Source: Aquimarina aquimarini (lineage in GTDB: Bacteria; Bacteroidota; Bacteroidia; Flavobacteriales; Flavobacteriaceae). Taken from it: a stretch of 64,000 bases of DNA. The stretch covers positions 124,001 through 188,000 of the forward strand of contig NZ_OMKE01000009.1 in assembly GCF_900299535.1 (NCBI RefSeq). The letters run 5' to 3'. Position numbers and translations under genes: made by a program. The notes below the pieces were generated by a model that did no database searches, was not told where the DNA came from, and was given only the letters and a program-made list of their open reading frames with translations. Below, one piece after another: positions 17,276-26,563 of the stretch (within the stretch, counting starts at the first letter, position 1; each line of letters opens with the position of its first letter).

Positions 17276-18058
17276 TTACCCAAAAATATCATTCAAAACT
17301 TTGGCCAACCGTATTCCAGATTTATGTAATTGCGACCGCACAATAGAAAAATATTGATACATATATGTATACCCTAATTTTTCGCCCACATTTGCAGAAT
17401 TATATATCTTTTTAGCCAATTCTTGTGATTCATAAACCCAATCCAAGGCAGTTCCTTTTTGTATATTTCTAATTTGATTCTTTGACAACACATCTGTATT
17501 CAAAGACAATTCGGTATAGCTCATCCCGTAATGATTAATCATCTCACTATCCCAAACTCTATGCAAATTAGACCCTTTTTTAAACCAACGTACCTGTATG
17601 TCATTGCCGCCCTTATCTTCTTTCTTACCTACATGAAGTGGTTGGTGTAAATCTCCAACAAAATGCACCAACATCTTGAGATAAAAAACCTTATCTTTCT
17701 TATTTGTTTCTTTATTTTTCAATACCGATATACAAGTTTCGATCCCATGGATCAAATCACCATAAGTACTCGGTTTTTCTTCGCCATACTTTTTGTCAAA
17801 AGAAAAATTGACATAATGCCATGAACCGTATTTCCTATACTGCTCATCGCTTTTGATATCGTCAGCAAAAGTTGATACAAAAGCGAGATTTTGCCCCTCA
17901 AGAAGTCGCATTACAGTTCGTTTTGTTTTCTTAGTAAGATACCTTTCTGCTATTTGGCCTGTTACTCTATGCCCTGTTTTGCCCCACTCATAATCTGAAG
18001 AAAATCCAGATAAAGAGATTGTGATTATAATAAGTAAGCATCTATATTGAAGTTTCAT
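17276..18058 (-). CDS. S1/P1-family zinc nuclease
   Basis: 260 residues with a signal peptide (about 1-20). The trinuclear zinc ligands of S1/P1 nucleases are all visible: Trp of EWGKTGH and its His, Asp in FVSTFADDIK, His in GSWHYVNFS, His and Asp in LVHFVGDLHQPLHVG, GGNDIQV, and NLHRVWD. Enzymes of this family cut single-stranded DNA and RNA and remove 3' phosphates, outside the cytoplasm. Likely periplasmic or secreted, for nucleic acid or phosphate scavenging. It ends exactly against the AraC gene. Confidence 0.92.
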   Translation of the reverse strand: MKLQYRCLLIIITISLSGFSSDYEWGKTGHRVTGQIAERYLTKKTKRTVMRLLEGQNLAFVSTFADDIKSDEQYRKYGSWHYVNFSFDKKYGEEKPSTYGDLIHGIETCISVLKNKETNKKDKVFYLKMLVHFVGDLHQPLHVGKKEDKGGNDIQVRWFKKGSNLHRVWDSEMINHYGMSYTELSLNTDVLSKNQIRNIQKGTALDWVYESQELAKKIYNSANVGEKLGYTYMYQYFSIVRSQLHKSGIRLAKVLNDIFG

Positions 18059-18300
18059 TTATTTATATTTTGAGACAAAGATAAAAAAGGGTATGTTAGT
18101 GATTCATTAAAAACAGATAGTAACCAAAATAAATTCAAAATAACAAACAGTTGTCGCTTGTATCAAATATGCGTCCCTATTTATCGTTTACTTTTTTGTA
18201 TACCATCATTTTTTAATACCATAAAAATTATATTATAATTTTTTACTGAATACTGGTTTTATTATTTTATCTATACCATACCAACAAATCTATTATTACT

Positions 18301-19227
18301 ATGAAGAATACATTTTATTTATTTATGTGCTTGATAACTACTCTGTGCTTGGCGCAGTCAAAAGAATACAATTCTGCAGTTGTCAAAATCAATAAATATG
18401 TAGAGGGTACTTTGGTAACACCATATTCTGATGACTCTGTTCCATTGATTATTTTTATAATGGATGCTGGAGCAATTAATAGAGATGGTAATGATAGAAT
18501 GTCAAAAAATGATACATTCAAACATCTCGCATATGAGCTTGCAAAATCAGGTATAGCCACATATCGTTATGACAAAAGGCTTTTTAAAATGGATGGCCTT
18601 GGAATTCGTGAACATGAAATTTCCTTGGATCATTTTATTGAAGATGCGGTTTCTGTTATAGATTTTTTTAAGAAAAATAAAAAATATAAAAAAATTAGTA
18701 TTGCTGGTCATGGACAAGGGTCACTCATAGGCATGATTGCTGCCAAAGGGAGAGCCAATAGTTTTATTTCTATAGCAGGAAATGCCATGCCTCTGGATCA
18801 GGTGATTATTGAGCAAATTGCCAAACAAGCCCCAGGTCTAGATAAGAGTGCTGCTATAGCTTTTGAACAATTGAAAAAAAGTGGTAGAGCAACAGGATAT
18901 GATCCTGCTCTCGAATCTATTTTCAGGTACGACCTTCAACCCTTTATGAGGTCATGGCTACAATATAATCCCTCTGAAGAAATAGTAGAATTAGAAATAC
19001 CCATTTTGATCATATATGGTGATAAAGACCTACAGGTAGAAACAGCTCAGGCAGAAAAACTAAAAGAAGTTGTTCCTCAGGCAGATTTTTTATTTGTTCA
19101 AAACATGAATCATATTTTAAAAGAAATCAAAGGAGGTCGATTAGATAATCATAAATCCTATAATGAACCCTTTAGAAAAATAATGCCCGAAATTATAACG
19201 GGTATTACTAACTTTGTAAAGCAGTAA
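18301..19227 (+). CDS. Alpha/beta-hydrolase fold protein with nucleophile replaced by Gly
   Basis: 308 residues with a signal peptide (ending CLAQ, residue 19) and an alpha/beta-hydrolase fold. The nucleophile elbow, normally G-H-S-x-G, reads IAGHGQGSLIG with Gly138 (GGA, 18712-18714) where Ser is expected. The acid (IYGDKDLQVE) and His (MNHILKEI) positions are present. Close relatives in Bacteroidota, recalled from memory, have GHSEGS. The protein is either catalytically dead, uses Ser141, or has a new role. It is followed after 42 bases by a HAD gene on the same strand. Confidence 0.8.
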   Translation: MKNTFYLFMCLITTLCLAQSKEYNSAVVKINKYVEGTLVTPYSDDSVPLIIFIMDAGAINRDGNDRMSKNDTFKHLAYELAKSGIATYRYDKRLFKMDGLGIREHEISLDHFIEDAVSVIDFFKKNKKYKKISIAGHGQGSLIGMIAAKGRANSFISIAGNAMPLDQVIIEQIAKQAPGLDKSAAIAFEQLKKSGRATGYDPALESIFRYDLQPFMRSWLQYNPSEEIVELEIPILIIYGDKDLQVETAQAEKLKEVVPQADFLFVQNMNHILKEIKGGRLDNHKSYNEPFRKIMPEIITGITNFVKQ

Positions 19228-19269
19228 TTTTACCAAAGAAACTATTTAACTTAAAACCAAAAACGCCTA

Positions 19270-20076
19270 ATGCCACATCGCATTATATTCTCAGATATTG
19301 ATGGAACATTGCTAAACTCCCAAAGAGAACTTTCTGAGCTTACTATTTCAGAAATTAAGAGGGTGAAGAATACTACGCCAGTTATTCTGATCTCTTCTCG
19401 AATGCCAGATGCAATGTATCACTTACAGAATGACCTAGATATAAAAAATCAACCTATAATCTGTTATAACGGAGGATTGATCTTGATAGATCAAAAACCG
19501 ATTCATTCTACCTTTATACCCCCTGATATTATAGAAAAACTAGATAGCTTTAATACAAATCAAAAAGTACATATAAGCCTATATCATCATAATGATTGGT
19601 TTGTACCTGAAATGGATTTTTGGGCAAATAGAGAAGCCAATAATACCAAAGTAACCCCTGTTGTGCGATCTACAAAACAGGTAATACACGAATGGCAAAC
19701 CGATAACAAAGGAGCACATAAAATTATGTGTATGGGTGAGGAGTCAGACATTGATCAAGCATATTCTTTCTTAGAAAATAATTTTAAGGATACACTTCAT
19801 TTATACCGCTCTAAACCTACTTATATAGAAATTGCTCATAAGAGTATTTCGAAATTAACAGCTATAGAAATTTTATTAGATACACATTTTAAAATTCCTA
19901 TTTCTGATGCCGTTGCTTTTGGTGACAACTACAATGATATTGCAATGCTCAAAGCCGTTGGAACAGGAGTAGCAGTAGCAAATGCAAAACCAGAAACATT
20001 GCAAATTGCAGATGTTATCACCCTTTCTGGTAAAGAAAACGGGGTGGCCACTTACATTCAAAAAAACATTATATAG
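19270..20076 (+). CDS. HAD-superfamily (Cof-type, IIB) phosphatase
   Basis: 268 residues, cytosolic. Motif I FSDIDGTLL (Asp nucleophile and general acid), motif II ILISSR, a C2B cap domain, motif III Lys (HKSISK) and motif IV FGDNYNDIAML are all intact. Cof-type enzymes dephosphorylate sugar phosphates, flavin or pyridoxal phosphates; the substrate cannot be told. The M61 gene starts two bases after its stop with GTG, suggesting translational coupling. Confidence 0.88.
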   Translation: MPHRIIFSDIDGTLLNSQRELSELTISEIKRVKNTTPVILISSRMPDAMYHLQNDLDIKNQPIICYNGGLILIDQKPIHSTFIPPDIIEKLDSFNTNQKVHISLYHHNDWFVPEMDFWANREANNTKVTPVVRSTKQVIHEWQTDNKGAHKIMCMGEESDIDQAYSFLENNFKDTLHLYRSKPTYIEIAHKSISKLTAIEILLDTHFKIPISDAVAFGDNYNDIAMLKAVGTGVAVANAKPETLQIADVITLSGKENGVATYIQKNII

Positions 20077-20078
20077 CT

Positions 20079-21980
20079 GTGCAAAAAAACATTCAAACCA
20101 TACTCATACTATTACTTGCACCCTTAGTGTTATTTTTTCCATCTGGTTGTAAAACCACACAAACAGTTACACACGCAAAGCAACCTTCTCTTGTAAGAGC
20201 ATTTATAAACCTTGTTAATGTAACAGATGACAAAGTAAAAGTAGAAATCCAGATCAATAACATAAATCAAGATACTCTAAGCTATTATTTACCAAAAATT
20301 GTTCCTGGTACCTACCAAAATAATAACTTCGGGAAGTATATAGAGGATTTTAGAGCACTAGACAAAGAAGGAAACTCTCTTACTGTACAAAAAAAGGGTC
20401 ACAACCAATGGAAAATACAGAACGCAACACAATTAAATAAAATCACCTATTGGGTAAATGACACTTTTGATTCAGAAGAAACTCATGATGTTTTTTCACC
20501 AACAGGCTCTAATATTCTTAAAGACAAAAATTTTGTATTGAATCTACATGCTTTTATTGGGTATTTTAATGGGCTAAAAGAAAAAAAATATAACTTATTT
20601 ATCAAGCACCCATCTAATCTAGAAGCCTCGACGTCTCTTGAAGAAATACTATTTGAAAATACTGATCAGACTACCACTGGCAACGATGTAGATTATTTTT
20701 CATTCAAAAGATATGCTGATGTTGTAGACAATCCGATCATGTACTCTGTTCCTGATCAAGTTAGATTTACTGTCAATGATATAGAGATCTTATTAAGTGT
20801 GTATTCTGATAACAAAATAAAAAGAGCTTCGAGGATAATGCCTCAGATGGAGCATGTAATCAAAGCTCAAAAAGATTTTCTAGGCAATATCAATTCAACA
20901 AAAAAATACAGTATCCTATTGTATCTTTCTTCTTCAAAATCTGATGATGCCAGAGGTTTTGGAGCTCTAGAACACAACACTTCTACTGTTGTAGTATTAC
21001 CAGAATCTCTTCCAAACGAAAAGCTTAATGAAGCGCTAACCGATGTTGTCTCTCATGAGTTTTTTCATATTGTAACCCCTTTAACGTTACATTCTAAAGA
21101 GATTCATGATTTTGATTACAACAACCCAAAAATGTCTGAGCATTTATGGTTATACGAGGGTACGACAGAATATTTTTCGATGTTATTTCAAATTACACAA
21201 GGACTGATCTTAAAAGAAGATTTTTTTGAACGGATTGTTGACAAAATCGAAGCCTCTTCTTCATTTGATGATTCTGTCTCTTTTACTACTATGAGTAAAA
21301 ATATACTGGTCGATCCTTACAAAAAGAACTATAGAAATGTGTATGAAAAAGGCGCATTAATTTCTTTATGCCTTGATATTATTATGAGGGAAAAAAGTAA
21401 TGGTGCATTAGGAATTTTGGACCTCATCAAAAATTTATCTGAAGAGTTTGGTATAGATGTACCTTTTGAAGACCAAAACCTTATCCCTGCAATAGAAGAA
21501 GCATCTTATCCTGAAATAAGTGATTTTTTACAAAAACATGTGGTAGGTAATACCCCTATTGATTATGAATTCTACCTGAATAAAGTTGGAGTATCATATG
21601 GTATAAAAAATACACCTTCTTCTTTTTTTATTTTTGAACAAGAACCATTCGTTACAGGGTATGAAGCAACAGATGAAGTTATTTTCACTTCAGATATTCC
21701 GTTTAATAGTTTTTTAAAAAATTTAGGTATTGTAGAAGGTGATGTACTACTTAGTATTAATAATAAGCGATATACTCTCAAAAACATATACGACCTTTTT
21801 GGAGACTCTAATAAGTGGAAAATTGGAGATAAAATTACCTTTCGCATCAAACGTAATGGTAAAACAATAGAACTCACATCAACTGTAATAAAGCCTACAG
21901 TTGAAAAAATAATCCTAACACAAAACCCAAAAGCTTCTGAACAACAAAAAATGCTGTTAAAAAACTGGCTAAATGACTAA
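20079..21980 (+). CDS. M61-family (glycyl aminopeptidase-like) lipoprotein with PDZ domain
   Basis: 633 residues. The GTG at 20079 is chosen because it gives a proper lipoprotein signal (LVLFFPSGC, Cys24) and lies 2 bases past the HAD stop. Beta-rich N-terminal domain, then the zinc peptidase domain with H326-E-F-F-H330 and the downstream ligand E360 (LWLYEGTTEYF); GFGALEHN is the family substrate-binding signature. A C-terminal PDZ domain (about 520-600, VEGDVLLSINNKRY) completes the M61 layout. Likely periplasmic face; digestion or envelope quality control. Confidence 0.9.
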   Translation: MQKNIQTILILLLAPLVLFFPSGCKTTQTVTHAKQPSLVRAFINLVNVTDDKVKVEIQINNINQDTLSYYLPKIVPGTYQNNNFGKYIEDFRALDKEGNSLTVQKKGHNQWKIQNATQLNKITYWVNDTFDSEETHDVFSPTGSNILKDKNFVLNLHAFIGYFNGLKEKKYNLFIKHPSNLEASTSLEEILFENTDQTTTGNDVDYFSFKRYADVVDNPIMYSVPDQVRFTVNDIEILLSVYSDNKIKRASRIMPQMEHVIKAQKDFLGNINSTKKYSILLYLSSSKSDDARGFGALEHNTSTVVVLPESLPNEKLNEALTDVVSHEFFHIVTPLTLHSKEIHDFDYNNPKMSEHLWLYEGTTEYFSMLFQITQGLILKEDFFERIVDKIEASSSFDDSVSFTTMSKNILVDPYKKNYRNVYEKGALISLCLDIIMREKSNGALGILDLIKNLSEEFGIDVPFEDQNLIPAIEEASYPEISDFLQKHVVGNTPIDYEFYLNKVGVSYGIKNTPSSFFIFEQEPFVTGYEATDEVIFTSDIPFNSFLKNLGIVEGDVLLSINNKRYTLKNIYDLFGDSNKWKIGDKITFRIKRNGKTIELTSTVIKPTVEKIILTQNPKASEQQKMLLKNWLND

Positions 21981-22171
21981 TATTAAATTACGCATGTCAT
22001 TTTGTTCTTTTTTTCCCTAAATTCCTTATTCATAAAAATAACGATGTCTTTAATACGCAATTTAATGGTTAATTTGGCATAACACATTCTTCTCTTTTCT
22101 GAAGTTGTTTTTGCCTTCTTCAAATTAAATGTATTTTGCAAGTATTATTTTCAAATTAAAGAAAAATATAC

Positions 22172-23476
22172 ATGGAGAATGTTCCGTTTTTTACTGATGA
22201 TACTATTGTTTTTGGTATCCTTCTACTTTGTTTAGGTCTTATTTTTTATACATCATCTTTAGAGAATAAGTTTTGGAAAACATTTTATAAGTATATTCCT
22301 GCCATATTACTATGCTATTTACTACCAGCTGTTTTTAATTCTTTAGGAATTATCTCCCCCGAGTGGAAAGAGCTTGATAGTGAGGGAGAACTTATAAAAA
22401 AATCTTCTAATGTCTATTATGTTGCCAGTAGATACTTACTCCCAGCAGCACTTGTATTAATGACATTGAGTATTGACCTTAAAAGCATTACTAATCTTGG
22501 TCCAAAAGCACTAATTATGTTTTTAACAGGAACAATAGGTGTTATCATAGGAGGGCCTATTGCGGTTCTTCTTATTTCTATGATCTCTCCTGAAACTGTT
22601 GGAGGCGCAGGGTTTGATGCCGTATGGCGAGGACTATCTACATTAGCTGGCAGTTGGATTGGTGGTGGTGCGAACCAAGCTGCTATGCTAGAAATATATC
22701 AATATAACCCAGAAAAATACACAGGTATGGTATTGGTTGATATTGTCGTTGCCAATATATGGATGGCAATATTATTATTAGGAATAGGTAAAAGTGATAA
22801 AATTGATCGTTGGCTAAAGGCTGATAATAGCGCTATTGAAGCGCTAAAACAAAAAGTATCAAGCTATTCAGAAAGTATTACCAGAAATCCATCACTAACA
22901 GATTATATGATTTTATTAGCGATCGCATTTACTACCGTAGGAATTGCACATTGGGGTGCAAAAGGGATATCTAATGCTTTATCTGATAATTTTGAAATTT
23001 TTAACGACCCTAGCTCGGCCTTATCTTCTTTTACTTCCACCTTTTTTTGGATGGTTACCATTGCTACAGTTATAGGAATTATATTATCCTATACCAAAGC
23101 AAAAAAATATGAAGGAGCTGGTGCTAGCAAAATCGGTAGTATTTTTATCTACGTCCTTATTACGACTATTGGAATGAAAATGGATATTGGTAGAATTTTT
23201 GAAAATCCAGGGCTTATTGCTATTGGCTTAATCTGGATGGCAATTCATGTCTTACTACTTTTTGTCGTTGCCAAATTAATCAAAGCTCCTTATTTTTTTC
23301 TCGCTGTAGGTAGTAAAGCTAATATCGGGGGGGCGGCTTCTGCTCCTGTAGTTGCAGCTGCATTTCACCCTTCACTAGCAACAGTAGGTGTTCTTCTTTC
23401 TGTTTTTGGGTATGTGGTAGGGACTTATGGAGCAATTTTATGTACTATATTAATGCAAATTGCATCTGGAAGTTGA
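22172..23476 (+). CDS. DUF819 family integral membrane protein
   Basis: 434 residues with about ten to eleven membrane helices and the two repeated Gly-rich blocks of DUF819: WRGLSTLAGSWIGGGANQAA in the first half and FFLAVGSKANIGGAASAPVV in the second, which suggest an inverted-repeat transporter fold. Function is unproven; distant kinship to anion or keto-acid transporters has been proposed. Followed by a lipoprotein gene on the same strand. Confidence 0.8.
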   Translation: MENVPFFTDDTIVFGILLLCLGLIFYTSSLENKFWKTFYKYIPAILLCYLLPAVFNSLGIISPEWKELDSEGELIKKSSNVYYVASRYLLPAALVLMTLSIDLKSITNLGPKALIMFLTGTIGVIIGGPIAVLLISMISPETVGGAGFDAVWRGLSTLAGSWIGGGANQAAMLEIYQYNPEKYTGMVLVDIVVANIWMAILLLGIGKSDKIDRWLKADNSAIEALKQKVSSYSESITRNPSLTDYMILLAIAFTTVGIAHWGAKGISNALSDNFEIFNDPSSALSSFTSTFFWMVTIATVIGIILSYTKAKKYEGAGASKIGSIFIYVLITTIGMKMDIGRIFENPGLIAIGLIWMAIHVLLLFVVAKLIKAPYFFLAVGSKANIGGAASAPVVAAAFHPSLATVGVLLSVFGYVVGTYGAILCTILMQIASGS

Positions 23477-23564
23477 TAAAAGAGCTTAGATTTTTAAAAT
23501 CCAGACTTTATTTACAATAAAAACTTGCATATTTGTGACCCAATTAAAAACCAATAATTACAAG

Positions 23565-24275
23565 ATGAAATATTTATCTGCCATATTCTTTCTATTTACG
23601 GTATTAATCAGTTGTAATGCTCCAAAAAAAGGAAATGTGACCATTACAACAAATATAAAAGGACTAAAAAAAGGAACCGTATACCTACAAAGAATACAAG
23701 ATACAGCCTTGGTCAATATAGATTCTATAACTATAGATGGTGATTCTGAATTTATACTTACCTCTCAGGTTCAAGAACCTGAAATTCACTACCTCTATTT
23801 AGATAAAAAAGACGGAAAACAATATAATGACCGTATTGATTTTTTTGCCGAACCTGGAGAAATTTCTATTTCTACAAGTTTACTTGATTTTGAAAATGAT
23901 ATAAAAATAAAAGGTGGTAAAAATCAAGAAAAATACATGGAGTATAAAAAAATGCTCAAACGATTTAATGATAGAAACCTAAGGATTATCAAAGAAAATT
24001 TTGAAGCCAGTAAGCAAAAAGATGATGAAAAATTGATAGAAAATGATAAAGCTTATAAAAACCTTGTTCGTCAAAAATATTTATATACGATCAACTTTGC
24101 TATCAATAACAGAAAACTAGAAGTAGCACCTTATATAACACTAAACGAAGTATTTGATGCCAATATAAAATTTCTAGACACTGTTGCTAGTTCATTAAGT
24201 CCTAAGGTAAAAAAATCTGTATATGGCAAGCAATTAATCAAGTATATAAAAGATCGTAAAGCAAAAGAAAAATAG
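23565..24275 (+). CDS. DUF4369-containing lipoprotein
   Basis: 236 residues. The ATG at 23565 is preferred over the GTG at 23535, because it starts the lipoprotein signal MKYLSAIFFLFTVLISC directly (Cys17). Residues about 22-120 form a DUF4369-like beta domain (VYLQRIQDTALVNIDSITID), often found ahead of thioredoxin domains in Bacteroidota, but here the C-terminal half is helical and charged with no CxxC. Role unknown, cell envelope. Confidence 0.7.
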   Translation: MKYLSAIFFLFTVLISCNAPKKGNVTITTNIKGLKKGTVYLQRIQDTALVNIDSITIDGDSEFILTSQVQEPEIHYLYLDKKDGKQYNDRIDFFAEPGEISISTSLLDFENDIKIKGGKNQEKYMEYKKMLKRFNDRNLRIIKENFEASKQKDDEKLIENDKAYKNLVRQKYLYTINFAINNRKLEVAPYITLNEVFDANIKFLDTVASSLSPKVKKSVYGKQLIKYIKDRKAKEK

Positions 24276-24297
24276 GATTTAATGTTTTATATAAAAC

Positions 24298-24324
24298 AAT
24301 TTCCCTGTAATGTACAGGGAAATT
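24298..24324. terminator. Bidirectional terminator
   Basis: A 12-bp perfect stem (24298-24309 with 24313-24324, AATTTCCCTGTA arm) with a 3-base loop between two convergent genes. T-rich tails on both sides, though short. Confidence 0.7.
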
Positions 24325-24358
24325 GCTTTTATTTATTATAATATAACTATCGTACATA

Positions 24359-25867
24359 TTATGATTTAATAAAAGTAGTCGTATTTGAAATTCCTTTATC
24401 ATCTACAAACTTTAAGATATACATTCCTTTATTAAGACTCTGCACATCTATTTCTTTATTATTTATAACACCTTCTTTTATCAATACTCCTGACACACTA
24501 TATAATTGATAAGAAACTGGTTTTTGATCTACAGAAAAATTTAGTTTATCAGTTGTAGGATTCGGAAAAATAGTTGGTCTTTTTTTGATATCTTTTTGTT
24601 CTATAAAAGGACTCAAGTTTACCGAAGCTTGACAATCTCCAATTTTAACCCATTCATTATTTTGAAGTTCATATAGAACATTATCAAAAACCACTTTATC
24701 ACCATCATTATAAATCATACCCCAAACATATTGAGGAACTCCATCACAAGGATCTTGACCGCCCCCATTACCATAAACAGCAGCTAAAAAATCTGGAGAT
24801 GTTACTCTTATTCCAATTTTTTGAGAATTATCACCCCCAACACAAATTGATGCCGAATGAATTCCAATTGCTTTTCCTGTTGCGGCATCAATAATAACAG
24901 AACCAGAATTACCACTAGTACTATCTACATTATGGTTAAAAGAAAGATCTGTTAATCCAGATAATTGGTTAGTATGTGTTTGCTGTGTTCCATTTTTTGT
25001 AGGTTCATCATCCAACCCATAACCAGTGATTCTAATTCTATTTCCTGGAGTTGATTGCTCCAGCTCAAAATATTTTCTTTGAGCTTGTAATGGTGTTAAC
25101 CTAGTTTCATTATTAGGATACACCTCAAATACAGCCCAGTCCAGTCCTTCGTATAATTCACCTCCCATAAAAGGAACCCATTTACCTCCTTCTTTAATAG
25201 TATTTAAATTTACTATATATTGATCTTCTGGTGGTGAATGAAGAAAAGTTCCATCTGGAGCAGATGGAGGAACATTAAATTCAACCGTTGCTCTATTATC
25301 TCTCATAGATCGAACACAATGCCCCGCTGTTATCATTTTTCCATTAGAGACAATCCATGAAGAGCAGACTCCTTTAAGATAAAAAATTCTACCTACAGCC
25401 GCATCATTAGAAGCAACTCTCCGGTCATTACCACTACAGAAACCATCTTTGTCTGTTATACTGCTTTTATTTTTTAATCCTTTGTCATAACCACTAATAG
25501 TTAGCCCTACATCAGTTCTTTTTTCAGGATTTGTTATTGTAACCGATAAAGTATTCCCATTAAAATAGGCACTACTATTACCCCATTCCTCCATTCTTTT
25601 TGAATCTAGAACCTGTGTTCCTCCATCTTTTAAAGATGTAATTGTAATAGAGGCATACTCTGATAATTTGACATCATCAAAATACAAACGAATCCAATTT
25701 GCATCTGGTATGGTTAACGTTTTTTGTATTACAGATGCTTTATGAATTGACGAGCCTTTTTCAAAGTATAATTTTTCATTATATATGCTGTATTCTTGTT
25801 CAACTTGTCCATATGAATATACTATTGACAATAATAAAACAAAAATGATTTTATAGGTTTTAATCAT
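24359..25867 (-). CDS. Trypsin-like serine protease with carbohydrate-binding-like module and T9SS type A sorting domain
   Basis: 502 residues. Signal peptide ends YSYG (residue 20). An N-terminal beta domain (to about 140) precedes the S1 protease domain with triad H183 (KMITAGHCV), D243 (GLDWAVFEV) and S321 (STSGNSGSV). Residues 374-412 are a Cys-bounded module (CDGVPQYVWG ... DGDKVVFDNVLYE ... IGDC) matching that in the astacin at 13912 in length and Cys positions. The C-terminus (RPTIFPNPTTDKLNFS ... NKGMYILKF) is a type A sorting signal for type IX secretion, so the enzyme should reach the cell surface or medium. Confidence 0.9.
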   Translation of the reverse strand: MIKTYKIIFVLLLSIVYSYGQVEQEYSIYNEKLYFEKGSSIHKASVIQKTLTIPDANWIRLYFDDVKLSEYASITITSLKDGGTQVLDSKRMEEWGNSSAYFNGNTLSVTITNPEKRTDVGLTISGYDKGLKNKSSITDKDGFCSGNDRRVASNDAAVGRIFYLKGVCSSWIVSNGKMITAGHCVRSMRDNRATVEFNVPPSAPDGTFLHSPPEDQYIVNLNTIKEGGKWVPFMGGELYEGLDWAVFEVYPNNETRLTPLQAQRKYFELEQSTPGNRIRITGYGLDDEPTKNGTQQTHTNQLSGLTDLSFNHNVDSTSGNSGSVIIDAATGKAIGIHSASICVGGDNSQKIGIRVTSPDFLAAVYGNGGGQDPCDGVPQYVWGMIYNDGDKVVFDNVLYELQNNEWVKIGDCQASVNLSPFIEQKDIKKRPTIFPNPTTDKLNFSVDQKPVSYQLYSVSGVLIKEGVINNKEIDVQSLNKGMYILKFVDDKGISNTTTFIKS

Positions 25868-26396
25868 AATTTCTAATATTTTAAATTAATTCTTTATAAC
25901 AATATAATTGGCTCGAACCTATTCAAAATTAGATATTTAAATGATTTTCATTTTATTATTTAACCTTTTTAGTACATTTTAATTTTTTATTAAGGATCAT
26001 AATATTTTTCTTAAATAAGCTTATTTTCAAAAAATGATTATACTCTTATCAAAAGTTGGCTATCCATTAGTTATAGGTATTTTTCAGGATCATTTTTAAA
26101 AACGGTGTATGAATTAAGAGTAGAATTTTTGTAGAAACTCAATAATCGAGAAACATTAACTGGTGTAGTCCAAAAGACATTCTGTTTGATAAAAAAGACG
26201 AAACTTTTAACCTCCTGATAAAACGATGTGTTAAAATTTGCTAAATGATTGTCAATCATTTAGTCATAGAAGTCTCTAATGAGACCTTGAAAAAAATACT
26301 ATTGGACTCTTTTTAGATCAACCAAAATATTTTCACAAATACAACAATTAGTCTTTGATCCTATAATAATATTACATCTTTTACCATTTTAAAGCA
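25868..26396. other. Intergenic region, no convincing gene
   Basis: AT-rich stretch between the serine protease start and the tRNA-Thr terminator. A 62-codon minus-strand reading frame (26071-26259) exists, but its start codon lies inside the palindrome at 26241-26263 and it has no recognisable family, so I do not call it. I see no promoter or mobile element ends. Confidence 0.4.
26241..26263. repeat. Perfect palindrome, 11-bp arms
   Basis: CTAAATGATTG, one central T, CAATCATTTAG. It stands alone in the intergenic region, with no T-tract to make it a terminator. It could be an operator for a dimeric regulator of a nearby minus-strand gene or a relic of a mobile element end. Confidence 0.6.
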
Positions 26397-26428
26397 AAAA
26401 AGTCCTGAATTAACATTCAGGACTTTTT
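26397..26428 (-). terminator. Terminator of tRNA-Thr
   Basis: A 13-bp stem (26397-26409 with 26416-26428, AGTCCTGAA/TTCAGGACT core) 3 bases beyond the tRNA 3' end on the minus strand, with flanking A/T tracts that supply the T-run. Confidence 0.85.
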
Positions 26429-26431
26429 AAG

Positions 26432-26505
26432 AGCCGATAGAGGGACTCGAACCCACGACCTGCTGATTACAAATCAGCTGCTCTAGCCAGCTGAGCTATA
26501 TCGGC
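26432..26505 (-). tRNA. tRNA-Thr (anticodon TGT)
   Basis: A 74-base cloverleaf on the minus strand: acceptor GCCGATA/TATCGGC, D-arm GCTC...GAGC, anticodon stem CTGAT/ATCAG with loop TTGTAAT-type sequence reading TGT at 34-36, T-arm GTGGG TTCGAGT CCCTC-like, discriminator T; no CCA encoded. It is nearly identical to the tRNA at 50864-50937, differing only by a compensated pair at the base of the acceptor stem. Confidence 0.93.
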
Positions 26506-26563
26506 AAAAGCGGTTGCAAATATAATCTCTACAACCATTTTTACAAATATTTTTTAAAAAAAA

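Noticed and set aside
26071..26259. 62-codon minus-strand reading frame in the intergenic region before tRNA-Thr
   Set aside because: Its start lies inside a perfect palindrome, it matches no family I know, and the other frames look equally random. A relic of a mobile element is possible but not supported.
26000..26520. Integration site at tRNA-Thr
   Set aside because: No integrase, no direct repeat of the tRNA 3' end nearby, and normal genes on both sides. The second near-identical copy is a complete functional tRNA in a core operon.
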